Of a DNA stretch of 64,000 nt, positions 17,601 through 24,819 are shown in pieces. Origin of the DNA: Acidobacteriota bacterium (GTDB lineage: Bacteria; Acidobacteriota; Terriglobia; Terriglobales; SCQP01); assembly GCA_021818955.1 (NCBI GenBank), contig JAKASR010000001.1:62001-126000 (forward strand). The letters are read 5' to 3'. The notes beneath the pieces are model-generated. The model did no database searches. It was given only the letters and a program-made list of their open reading frames with translations, and had not been told where the DNA came from. The position numbers were made by a program, and so were the translations under genes. Each line of letters begins with the position of its first letter. Within the stretch, counting starts at the first letter, position 1.

Positions 17601-18220
17601 GCAATGGAGGCTTCCACCAGGATTGGAAAAACCCCGGCCTCGATCGCGGGCTTAGCACGCAGGATGTGGCGCGCTGGTTCTCCTGGCAGATGTCCTACGA
17701 TCTGCCCTTCGGGCCGGGACGGTTGGTTAACCTCAATGGCTGGTCGAACGAAGCGTTCGGCGGCTGGACATTGAATACCATCCTTAGCCTCTCCACCGGG
17801 GTGCCCATCGCCGCGCCCAGCGGAACCGGCGATCAATACTTTTCACAGCGTCCCGACATGAGCTGCAACCCGCAAGTATCCAACCCCACCGCTAACGAAT
17901 GGCTGAACTGGAACTGCTTCAACCAGCCGTCCAGTCCCTTTTTCCCGGGCACCGCGCCGGCGACCTTGAACGTGCGCACGGATGGCACCAGCAATCTGGA
18001 TGCCTCCATCTTCAAGAATTTCCCCATGGGAGAAGGGAAAGCCCTGCAGTTTCAACTGGCAGCGTATAACATTACCAATTCGGTGCAATTGGGATATCCC
18101 AGTGTCTTCTGGAACCAAAATGCGCAGTCGAATCCAAGTGTGATGGACGGTTTTGGCCAGATCACGTCGCAGGCGAACACTCCGCGGCAAGTGCAGTTCG
18201 GGTTTAAATTTACTTTCTAA
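14696..18220 (+). CDS. Oar-like TonB-dependent outer-membrane receptor with carboxypeptidase-regulatory domain
   Basis: Outer-membrane active transporter of 1174 residues, typical in size for Acidobacteriota oligosaccharide receptors. A signal peptide ends near MWAQA (about residue 34). An N-terminal carboxypeptidase-regulatory-like beta-sandwich follows (RGTISGLITDSSGAAIPGAKLQLLN ... GLYSFVSLSPGTYQLTVSHAGF), then a plug (ISLVTKSGTNKFHGDGF) and a long barrel ending in an aromatic C-terminus (QVQFGFKFTF). GGAGG precedes the ATG at 14696; an in-frame GTG at 14681 overlaps this SD and is rejected. Placed with GH42 and the GntR-controlled sugar operon, it probably imports a galactose-containing glycan (inference). 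Confidence 0.95.
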   Translation: MIRAHWLRRGVGLALLGLLCGLGLGTRMWAQAGRGTISGLITDSSGAAIPGAKLQLLNVATGTLANTVTTHAGLYSFVSLSPGTYQLTVSHAGFRTLIQKSITVTVDQTTAINLMLQPGTIEQTVTVNSTPALVATSNSTIGQLISKEMIHRVPLVTRDVYQLVQLSAGITPVNGTVNNVAFNSRPGAEVSGYTINGALQGSLYYMLDGSPISIGENNLGAVIPALRPPLDAIEEYRVETNSVPASYQSAGAGVISLVTKSGTNKFHGDGFLYDRPNALAANDSFLKANQLASGEPNKPLNFHRYQWGGSLGGPILHDKAFFFADYEGLQQSTVQTGYMTVPTALERSGNFSADHFTIYNPLVPDQANGNRQPFAGNMIPAQDLNPVAQAYTQYFPMPNQAGIGPYHVNNYFASGLQPDDAQKFDVRVDDSLSSRQHIFGRFSFGRLKFGNANLYGNMFDPNVYQNITNDRNFLLADDYSLTPTTILELRYSFVRHFENQTGDPRQIGFNQTTLHFPPYLQQQSVYPDIPMIWFNGPTTNLGSEPWTTFHFASMDHDFIAALNTIQGSHNLKFGFEYEKMLMNDGQPIAPSGWYMFDNTATSSSTWAGDGSDFASFLLGMGSGPGNEWQNGYTKDIFAAEASPYYAAYAQDDFHVSRTLTINMGLRWDIFGGRTERHNRLEWFDPALKYTINGVPMAGGERFVAPGQSPFTTNLKDFGPRIGFAYQPISRAVVRGGFGIFYGPSTHMVSNPSLNSDSFFSSTPWNATSLNADGNTVPLNLLNNPFPNGIVEPTNGTLGPATNLGNVLTTALRTQPEPTTYDFNFGVQYAFPHQTILSMAWVGSRGLHLPVGGEDYNQLSLQTIEQYKTNLNNQVPNKYQAAITDPSSPIYGAATISQAEALQLFPQFTNGSIGGAGVSISGAPAGDSIYHSLQVKVQKRLTSHFTTLGAFTWGKLLTDDYTSPLSFIGSNGGFHQDWKNPGLDRGLSTQDVARWFSWQMSYDLPFGPGRLVNLNGWSNEAFGGWTLNTILSLSTGVPIAAPSGTGDQYFSQRPDMSCNPQVSNPTANEWLNWNCFNQPSSPFFPGTAPATLNVRTDGTSNLDASIFKNFPMGEGKALQFQLAAYNITNSVQLGYPSVFWNQNAQSNPSVMDGFGQITSQANTPRQVQFGFKFTF

Positions 18221-18233
18221 ACCGAAAGTCTCC

Positions 18234-18267
18234 ACCGGGGCGGCGCGCGTGCTCCACCCCGGTTTTT
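18234..18267 (+). terminator. Hairpin plus T-run between the receptor and GH42 genes
   Basis: Stem ACCGGGG / CCCCGGT followed at once by TTTTA. It lies only 10 bases before the GH42 ATG, so either GH42 depends on read-through or it uses a promoter inside the receptor gene. The arrangement may set unequal receptor and enzyme levels. Confidence 0.75.
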
Positions 18268-18277
18268 ATTTTGGTTT

Positions 18278-20623
18278 ATGCGCCAGAAAATCCTTCGAAT
18301 CCTGCTGCCGGCCTTATGTTGTGGGGTGATTTTGTGCTCCGATGCCGCCACTCTGGCGCAATCCAATCATGCTGCAACGCAGTTAGCCGCGGCGCTGCGC
18401 CGGCAAGCGCCTGGTCTGGCCCGGTTGACGCGCGCCGAGCGCGATTATTTTCCGATTGCGGTCTGGTTTGCCGGGGGCAAATCGCGCGCGCCCATGCTCT
18501 CGCGGCACCCGCGGCGGGAGCGCGCCGAGTGGCTGCGGCAGCTGGAAACCATCAAGCGACTGGGGTTTAACAGCGTCAAAACCTGGGTGGACTGGTCCAC
18601 CGCCGAGCCCCGGCCCGGGGTCTTCGACATGCGCGACCTGCGGCAGTTGCTGGAGCTGGCGCAGCAGGCCGGATTGAAGGTGATCGTCCAAGTCTATGCC
18701 GATTCCGCGCCCGATTGGGTGGGCGAAAAATTTCCGCACGCCGAGTTTGTAACCGCGACTGGGGTGCACATCCGATCCCAATCCGCGCCCGGCTACAGCT
18801 TCGACAACCCCGGCGTGCACGCCGCCGAACTCGATTTTTACCGGCACGTGGCGCAAGTGGCAGCCGCCAGTCCCGCCTTTTATGGCTACGATCTGTGGAG
18901 CGAGCCGCACTTGGTGAATTGGGTCTGGTTCAACGATTTGCCCCACGTGCAGTTCGACTTCAACCGATTTACCATTGCCCGTTTCCAGCAATGGCTGCGA
19001 CGCAAATACGGCACCTTAGCGGCGCTGAACCATGCCTGGTACCGCGGCTTTGAAAACTGGAACGAAGTGCAGCCGCCGCGCTTCGGCACGATCCTGTCTT
19101 ACTCCGATTTCATGGACTGGCGGGCCTTCATCCTGCACAAGCTGGCCGCGGATCTGGGCGCCAAAGCGGGCGCGGTCATGGCGGTCAGCCCCAAATTCAT
19201 CACCAGCAGCCATTCCGATATTCCCGGCGTGCTGAATACTCCGCTTGACGGCTACGGCAACCCCGACGATTGGCTGATGTTCCGGCGAGTGGATTATTAC
19301 GGCGCCAGCATTTATCCCCTGCACGCCGAAGCGCAATTGCACGGCTGGCCGCCGGAGGAGCGCGCCTTCGGCTTCGACGGCTCCTATGCCGCCAGTATGG
19401 GGCGTGGCTTTTTTGTAGGCGAAATGCAGGCCGGACAAGGCGCCACCGGTCTACGGGTGAACGATCCGGTGACCGGCGCCGAGTTGCAGGAATGGGGGTG
19501 GACGGCGATTGCGCATGGCGCCAAATCCATCGCCTATTACGCTTGGTATCCGATGAACGCCGGCTACGAGTCGGATGGCTACGGCATGATTCACCTCGAC
19601 GGCACGCTGACCCGGCGGGCGCATGCCGCCGGCGCGCTGGCGGCGGCGGTCAACGCCCATGCCCGGCTGTTTCACGATGCGCAGCCGGTGCGGGCGCAAC
19701 TGGCGCTGCTTTATAACCCGCTCAGCTATCTCAGTGGCGGGGATACGGTCAGCCCCGGCCAGGCGGTGCGCAATTCGCTGATGGGCGTATATCGCGCTTT
19801 CTATGCCGAAAATCTGCCGGTGACTTTCCTGCATGCCGGCGATGTGGCGCGGCATGCCGCCGAGTATAAGGCGATCTACCTGCCGTATGACATCACCCTG
19901 GCGCGGCCGGTAGCGCGGGCGCTGGCCGCGTATGTGCGGCAGGGCGGCACGTTAATAGCGGAAGCGCGCACTGCCTGGAATGATGCGCGCGGCTTTGCCT
20001 ATCCGCGCATTCCCGGCGGCGGCCTGGACCGGGTATTCGGGGTGCAGGAAGCCTCTCTCTGGCCGGGCACCAAAACGACTTTCACCTTTCTCCCCTCGGC
20101 GCCAGCGGGCATGGCGGGGTTGACCTCGCCGGCAGCGCAGTTTGAAGAAGCCCTGAAAGTGGAGCGCGGCACCGTGCTAGCGCGGTTTGCCGACGGCCGC
20201 CCGGCGGTGGTCGAGTCCCATTACGGGCGCGGCAAAACGATTTACATCGGCACCTTTCTCGGAATTGCCAACCAGACCACGCATACGGCCGATACCGGGA
20301 AACTGCTGCGCGCCCTGGGGCGCTGGGCGGGCATCGCTCCGCCCTTAACCGTGTATGGCGGCAGCACGACCAAACTCGAAGTCCGGCTGCTGGATGTGCC
20401 CTGGCGAGCCATGCCGCCAGGCGAGCAGACTCATGCCGGCCAACTGCTGATTGCCATCAATCATGGACCGGCGGGGCATTATCAAATCCGATTGAAGCGC
20501 CGCTGGACGGGTGTGGAGAAATTTTTCGGCGCATCCCAGCCGAAGATGCAGCCCGCGGCGGGCGGAAACTCACTCTCGATTGCATTGGCGCATCAGGGCG
20601 TGACCGTGCTGCTATTGCATTAG
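18278..20623 (+). CDS. Exported GH42-type beta-galactosidase
   Basis: Glycoside hydrolase of 781 residues with signal peptide MRQKILRILLPALCCGVIL. The (beta/alpha)8 domain carries the GH42 acid/base in GYDLWSEPH (Glu209) and the probable nucleophile in FFVGEMQAGQG (Glu382). A trimerisation-like domain (IYLPYDITLARPVARALAAYVRQGGTLIAEAR) follows from about 540, then a C-terminal beta domain. It would release galactose or a related sugar from glycans in the periplasm. No Shine-Dalgarno is visible before the ATG, because a terminator-like hairpin occupies that spot. The start is supported by the signal peptide. Confidence 0.88.
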   Translation: MRQKILRILLPALCCGVILCSDAATLAQSNHAATQLAAALRRQAPGLARLTRAERDYFPIAVWFAGGKSRAPMLSRHPRRERAEWLRQLETIKRLGFNSVKTWVDWSTAEPRPGVFDMRDLRQLLELAQQAGLKVIVQVYADSAPDWVGEKFPHAEFVTATGVHIRSQSAPGYSFDNPGVHAAELDFYRHVAQVAAASPAFYGYDLWSEPHLVNWVWFNDLPHVQFDFNRFTIARFQQWLRRKYGTLAALNHAWYRGFENWNEVQPPRFGTILSYSDFMDWRAFILHKLAADLGAKAGAVMAVSPKFITSSHSDIPGVLNTPLDGYGNPDDWLMFRRVDYYGASIYPLHAEAQLHGWPPEERAFGFDGSYAASMGRGFFVGEMQAGQGATGLRVNDPVTGAELQEWGWTAIAHGAKSIAYYAWYPMNAGYESDGYGMIHLDGTLTRRAHAAGALAAAVNAHARLFHDAQPVRAQLALLYNPLSYLSGGDTVSPGQAVRNSLMGVYRAFYAENLPVTFLHAGDVARHAAEYKAIYLPYDITLARPVARALAAYVRQGGTLIAEARTAWNDARGFAYPRIPGGGLDRVFGVQEASLWPGTKTTFTFLPSAPAGMAGLTSPAAQFEEALKVERGTVLARFADGRPAVVESHYGRGKTIYIGTFLGIANQTTHTADTGKLLRALGRWAGIAPPLTVYGGSTTKLEVRLLDVPWRAMPPGEQTHAGQLLIAINHGPAGHYQIRLKRRWTGVEKFFGASQPKMQPAAGGNSLSIALAHQGVTVLLLH

Positions 20624-20682
20624 ATTTTAAATTATCCGAATACCGATAGTCTTTTTCATTAGCCGGACACGTCGAATCGCGG

Positions 20683-21270
20683 CTAGGAAACAATGATATA
20701 CCCGCATGATTTCCAGATTTTCCATTCACCACGATATTTTTTAAAAATCATGCGACCATGATCAGCACACTCATTTCCGCAGAAAAAATCAAAATCAATT
20801 ATGGCAATGCTTTGTTGCGCATTGTAAATGACCGGTGAAAAAGTCAAAAATCCAGGCGATTTGCTATCAGAAGCATGGATTTTCTTGCCAAAAGCAATAT
20901 CGTGCTCATATTTTTCCCCGAAATTCGGATTGACAAGATGGATATGCTTGCCGAACATGCCGGGTAAAAATAAATACTGAATAGAATTATTCGGCCATTG
21001 AAGAACAAATTTTCGGCTGCATTGTTTTCCCATTTCATCCAAAGAAGTCAATGCAAAACTAAGATAAATAGTCGTTATTGCACCATCGCGACCCTTACTT
21101 CGAAGCCATTTTAAAAACGTACGATAAACAGCCAGGTCCGCTTTCTGGACGGGTTTAAATTGTGTCTTCACTGGCCTGGTTTTTACGATCTTTACCTGAT
21201 ATTTGCCAGGCATAAGAGCCCTGCTAAAACTCAAACCTATCAATAAAATTGTAAAGAGCGGCAGTCGCAT
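20683..21270 (-). CDS. AT-rich orphan secreted protein, unknown function
   Basis: Not recognised. The 195-residue protein starts with a signal-like segment (MRLPLFTILLIGLSFSRALM) and is Lys/Ile/Asn/Phe-rich, with Cys near residues 84, 165, 169 and 188 (KQCSRK, FFCGNECADH, KSCGYI) that could form disulfides. Its DNA is strikingly AT-rich against GC-rich neighbours on both sides, a sign of recent horizontal acquisition. The aromatic, mixed hydrophobic/polar C-terminal half (GEWKIWKSCGYIIVS) resembles small NTF2-like or immunity-type secreted proteins in texture only; no family is claimed. Confidence 0.6.
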   Translation of the reverse strand: MRLPLFTILLIGLSFSRALMPGKYQVKIVKTRPVKTQFKPVQKADLAVYRTFLKWLRSKGRDGAITTIYLSFALTSLDEMGKQCSRKFVLQWPNNSIQYLFLPGMFGKHIHLVNPNFGEKYEHDIAFGKKIHASDSKSPGFLTFSPVIYNAQQSIAIIDFDFFCGNECADHGRMIFKKYRGEWKIWKSCGYIIVS

Positions 21271-21287
21271 AAAATTCCGAATTCATA

Positions 21288-22253
21288 TTAAGCCGACTGG
21301 CCGCCCAGGCCAAGGCGGAAGATCAGGTCTTCGAAATCTTTCTGATACACCATGCGGATGCGAATGCCGGGGTAAAGTTCGGTCAGGCGGCGGATTTTGC
21401 GGTTTTTGCGGGTCACAAGCGATTGCTTCATGGTGGTGAGCTCGATATAGAGGTCCTGATCGGGCAGATAAAAATCGGGGGTAAAAGCTTCGACGATGTG
21501 GCCTTCCGCGTCCTGTTCCAGCGGGAAGCTGCGCGGTTCATATTGCCAGGGGATGCGATAAAAATCGAGCACCTGGGCGAAGACGCGCTCGGAAGGGTGG
21601 GCAAAGCGCGGACGGGGGTCGCCGGCGGGCGGGGTGGGCGCGCCGGGGAGTTGGGCGCCGGCGCTTTCAGCAAAGCGCATGCGGAAATACAAACGCAGGC
21701 GCTCGCCACGATTGGCTGGCAAGGGGCCAGGCTCCAGCAGGGCGGCGGCCTCGCGCATGCGCTTGCGGCAGCCTTCGGGCCCGTAGGAAGCATAGTTGAG
21801 CAGCAAGTCGTAACGATCGGGGCGCGGCTCGCTAGGGCGGCGCAAGCCGGCGGCCAAGGCGGTTTCGGCATCCAGCGCGACGACGGCTTCGGTGCTGTTC
21901 AAACCGCGAGCTTCCGCCAGCCAGCCCAAACGGCGGCGCCAGGGAGCGATCAACCGCACCCGCAGCGCGTCTTCGGCGCTGAAAACATATTCTCCGCCCA
22001 GGTTGGCGATCAGCAAGGCCGAAGTCATCGCTTCCGCCAGCATGAATTCCCGGATTTCGAGTCGTTCGCGCCGCCGCGAGAAGGCCGGCCTTTCCGTCTC
22101 GCTTCCATTCGGCCGCGTCGGCAGACTCTGCTCATGCGTCCGGGCGCTTTCCCAGCGCGCGGCATTGAGCAGGACGCATTTCAAATCGGCAGCCAATTCT
22201 TCGGCCACCCGCTCGCCCGGAATTCCCGCCTGCCAGCTCAATACGATCAGCAT
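21288..22253 (-). CDS. Degenerate cytidylate-kinase-like domain fused to a PD-(D/E)XK nuclease-like domain
   Basis: The 321-residue protein appears bipartite. Residues 1-175 follow the layout of cytidylate-kinase-like proteins (VLSWQAGIPGERVAEELAADLKCVLLN at the start, LRVRLIAPWRRRLGWLAEARGLNSTEA in the middle, DRYDLLLNYASYGPEG later), but the nucleotide-binding Gly/Lys motifs are eroded. Residues 220-321 (HPSERVFAQVLDFYRIPWQYEPRSF ... FTPDFYLPDQDLYIELTTMK ... NRKIRRLTELYP) match the restriction-endonuclease-like pattern PDF-x(n)-E-x-K/T. Function unknown; a nucleotide- or nucleic-acid-related role is inferred. Confidence 0.55.
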   Translation of the reverse strand: MLIVLSWQAGIPGERVAEELAADLKCVLLNAARWESARTHEQSLPTRPNGSETERPAFSRRRERLEIREFMLAEAMTSALLIANLGGEYVFSAEDALRVRLIAPWRRRLGWLAEARGLNSTEAVVALDAETALAAGLRRPSEPRPDRYDLLLNYASYGPEGCRKRMREAAALLEPGPLPANRGERLRLYFRMRFAESAGAQLPGAPTPPAGDPRPRFAHPSERVFAQVLDFYRIPWQYEPRSFPLEQDAEGHIVEAFTPDFYLPDQDLYIELTTMKQSLVTRKNRKIRRLTELYPGIRIRMVYQKDFEDLIFRLGLGGQSA

Positions 22254-22354
22254 GGCTTCAGTCTGTCTAATTTACGCCGGGTCCCGCAACTCTCTTCATC
22301 GGCAGGCAAAATTTTTAAAACCGCGTTTGGAGAGGAAGGCATCTAATTTGTATC

Positions 22355-22528
22355 ATGCCGAGGCCAAAGGACAGCCCGACATCTTCACCGCTTTCACCAA
22401 GGAGCGATGAAGATTACGACGAAGTAGTGGAAGAATCCTTTCCCGCCAGCGATCCGCCACCCGGGCCAACGCACATCGGAAATTCCAGAGAAAAGGATAA
22501 AGAAAAAGAAAAGGAGCCGACGGCTTAA
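22355..22528 (+). CDS. Small acidic protein with an EESFPASDPP motif
   Basis: A 57-residue ORF, Pro/Ser-rich at the start, then DEDYDEVVEESFPASDPPPG and a charged tail of Lys/Glu repeats ending EKEPTA. The EESFPASDPP string occurs in many small uncharacterised proteins of soil bacteria (recalled, not searched), which supports this being a gene rather than noise. No SD is obvious. Probably cytoplasmic and intrinsically disordered; function unknown. Confidence 0.6.
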   Translation: MPRPKDSPTSSPLSPRSDEDYDEVVEESFPASDPPPGPTHIGNSREKDKEKEKEPTA

Positions 22529-22715
22529 AGCGCCCGTAGCTCAAAGCGGCTCGTTCGTCCGTTAACGTTTAATGACAAGCAGCATGGCTGCAATTTTAGT
22601 TGCGCTACCGTCACCACCTATTTAAGTCTTTTTGACGCTTCAGTTTACGCGTGACGGTAAATCGTTTTTTACCACCGTGCTTACCCTCACGGTAGAGGCC
22701 ATACGGCGGGTCGTC

Positions 22716-24008
22716 TCAGGAAACAGTTTTTTCCAGCAGTTTGTGAGTGCGTGCTTCGAGCCGCGCGCGTTCGGCTTCATATTCGGCCGCAGAGATATTG
22801 CCGGTGTGGCGGCGGACTTCGAGCAGGAACAGATCGTTTTTCAGCCGCTGCATTTCATCTTCGGCTTCGGCCGCGGGTGGGGCGGCCGTTTTTGCGGGCG
22901 GCGGCGCGACTGGAGCCGGAGGGAAGGCAACCGATCCGGCGGGAGCAGCCGGCAGCACATCCGGCTGGCGCAATTTAAAGATCAACATTGCCGCCGCCAT
23001 CAGAATAAGACCGGCTAAAAGAGTCCAGAAATTCTGTTCGATAAAATTCGGCCGTGGAATCACCACCGTGCCGGCAGCTTGCGCTGCGGTTTGATCGTCA
23101 TTAGCAGAGCCCGCGGTCCCGGCGCCGTTTGCGGCCGATTGCATGGCCTGCGGCAGGGGAGCGTTCCCCTCGACGCGCATATTCAAGTTACCGGGCGGAT
23201 TGGCCAGACTAAACACCTGATAGCCATCTTCCGTGCCCAACTGGCTGAATTTCGCGCTGAGAAACCGCATCGGCGGGGGCACATAAACCTGCAAATTGCC
23301 TACCGGGTAAAGCGTGGACAGGTTCACGTTGGCTTGCGCGGGGTTGTAAGGCAGGCGATAGGAAACCTGGACGCGAGTTTGGCCGGGACGGAGCGGGTAA
23401 TTCAGCGTATAGACGTTTTTTTGCCGCGTGGGCACTACTGTGCGCTGCACGGTCATGCCATCCGGACCAATCACCTGCGCGCCATCGGCTTTGATTCCCG
23501 CCGGGATGCGGAATTTAAAAATGCCTCCCGAACGATTCCAGGTGCGCGGCGGCGAGAGCTGGTTATTGATCATGTACTCATCCACCACCGCCAATTGTCC
23601 GTGTTCCGGCTGCAGGACGGTTGCCAATTCGTGCACCCGAAGGCCGCGGGTATTGGAGGTCGCTTCGTAAACCTGCAATTGCGCCTCGGCCTGGCCGGCC
23701 TGGATGGGCTGATAGTAATCGACACCTTGAAAATGAGCCGCCAGCAAAACGGTCTGGCTGCTGGCGGGAATGGTCAGCCGGAACTGGCCTTGCGCATCGG
23801 TTTTGGTCTGCGCCGCCGGCCGCATGCCTTCCTGGCCCGGAAGCATAATCACGACCGGCACGCCGGCGACAGGTTTTCCGATAGTGGCGTCTTGCACGAC
23901 GCCGGTCAACGGCGCGCCGGCCTGAGCCCAGAGCGCTACGCTCAAGCCGGCGGCGAGCGCGGCGCGCCAGATCAGGTCTCGCATTTCACCGATGAGCCGT
24001 AGCTTCAT
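22716..24008 (-). CDS. Membrane protein with carboxypeptidase-regulatory-like domain, last gene of the ccm operon
   Basis: The 430-residue protein has a signal peptide (about residues 8-30, ending ALWAQA) and a beta-sandwich of carboxypeptidase-regulatory type (GAPLTGVVQDATIGKPVAGVPVVI ... TDAQGQFRLTIPA). A second periplasmic beta region follows to about 285, then one transmembrane helix (FWTLLAGLILMAAAMLIF, about 330-347), a Pro/Ala linker and a cytoplasmic coiled coil (EMQRLKNDLFLLEVRRHTGNISAAEYEAERARLEARTHKLL). The coiled coil echoes the CcmI-like protein encoded just upstream. Four-base overlap with that gene places it in the cytochrome c maturation operon; the role there is unknown. Confidence 0.7.
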   Translation of the reverse strand: MKLRLIGEMRDLIWRAALAAGLSVALWAQAGAPLTGVVQDATIGKPVAGVPVVIMLPGQEGMRPAAQTKTDAQGQFRLTIPASSQTVLLAAHFQGVDYYQPIQAGQAEAQLQVYEATSNTRGLRVHELATVLQPEHGQLAVVDEYMINNQLSPPRTWNRSGGIFKFRIPAGIKADGAQVIGPDGMTVQRTVVPTRQKNVYTLNYPLRPGQTRVQVSYRLPYNPAQANVNLSTLYPVGNLQVYVPPPMRFLSAKFSQLGTEDGYQVFSLANPPGNLNMRVEGNAPLPQAMQSAANGAGTAGSANDDQTAAQAAGTVVIPRPNFIEQNFWTLLAGLILMAAAMLIFKLRQPDVLPAAPAGSVAFPPAPVAPPPAKTAAPPAAEAEDEMQRLKNDLFLLEVRRHTGNISAAEYEAERARLEARTHKLLEKTVS

Positions 24009-24331
24009 TTACGTTTACCGTGTTTGGGGGCGTATTTGGGGGCGTGTCGGGCGCCACCGGCCTCAAGCCGGGAAATTTCGTTGAGCGCGAGCGCAGCTTC
24101 GTTTTCCAGCAGTTGGCGGCTGGCCTGGTAATCGGCCTGAGTGAGCTTGCCGGCGAGATGCTCGAAGCGCAAGTCGCGCAAGTTTTCGTAAATCGCCTGC
24201 TTGCGCTCGAGCAGCGCTTGTTTTTGCGCCTCCTCGAGGCTTTCGACCAGCGGTTCCGGCGGAGCATTCAAAATGAAATAGCCGACCGCGGCGGTCAGGA
24301 TCAGAGCGGCCAGGGCGGCGAAATTGATCAT
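24005..24331 (-). CDS. Short CcmI-like membrane protein
   Basis: The 108-residue protein has one N-terminal transmembrane helix (INFAALAALILTAAVGYFIL) and a helical region (SLEEAQKQALLERKQAIYENLRDLRFEHLAGKLTQADYQASRQLLENEAALALNEI) in which LRDLRFEHLAGKLTQADY matches the conserved pattern of CcmI/CycH N-termini. The TPR half of a full CcmI is absent. It overlaps ccmH upstream and the next gene downstream by four bases each. Probably helps present apocytochrome to the haem lyase complex; ATG 24331 was chosen because upstream codons lie in ccmH. Confidence 0.7.
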   Translation of the reverse strand: MINFAALAALILTAAVGYFILNAPPEPLVESLEEAQKQALLERKQAIYENLRDLRFEHLAGKLTQADYQASRQLLENEAALALNEISRLEAGGARHAPKYAPKHGKRK

Positions 24332-24819
24332 CGCGGGCCCTCCTCTTCTGTCTCGCTGTCGGCCAACTCGCGCCGCACCGCATCCAGTGCGTCGGCTGAA
24401 CCCGCGGGCGCGGGCGGCCGCCGCTGTGACCAAAAGCGCACTACGAACAGCAGCAGAAGAATGCCGCCGCCGGCCGCCAGCCAGGGAACGGTCCAGGCCA
24501 GTTGATCAAAGCCGCTGTGGGCCGGAACCGCCAGCACCGCCGTGCCATATTCCTGCACGAAAGATTGAATAATGGCGGTATCCGAACCGCCCAGCGCAAT
24601 GCGCCGGCGCAACTCGGTTTTCATTTGCCGGCGATAGGAGCAATGCAGATCGTTACAGACCAGCAAACCCTGCCGGCAGCCGCAGACGCAAATCAATTGC
24701 TTGCCGAGCCGGGTGAAGCGGTGGGGCGAGGTGTCGCCGCGCAGGCCGGCGGCGGCCACCAGCAGCAGCAACAATCCAAGGGCCGCGAAACGCAGGCGAA
24801 AACCGCGGCCGGCGCTCAT
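24328..24819 (-). CDS. ccmH: CcmH-like cytochrome c maturation thiol protein
   Basis: The 163-residue protein has an N-terminal signal/anchor (FAALGLLLLLVAAAGL), a three-helix domain and a second transmembrane helix (LAWTVPWLAAGGGILLLLFVVRFW). In standard CcmH the redox motif is LRCxxCQ. Here the same place reads KQLICVCGCRQGLLVCNDLHC, giving five cysteines in sixteen residues. The following helical pattern (RRQMKTELRRRIALGGSDTAIIQSFVQEYGTAVLAVP) agrees with the family IxxFVxxYG segment. It would reduce apocytochrome cysteines for haem ligation. ATG overlaps the ccmF stop by four bases. Confidence 0.82.
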   Translation of the reverse strand: MSAGRGFRLRFAALGLLLLLVAAAGLRGDTSPHRFTRLGKQLICVCGCRQGLLVCNDLHCSYRRQMKTELRRRIALGGSDTAIIQSFVQEYGTAVLAVPAHSGFDQLAWTVPWLAAGGGILLLLFVVRFWSQRRPPAPAGSADALDAVRRELADSETEEEGPR

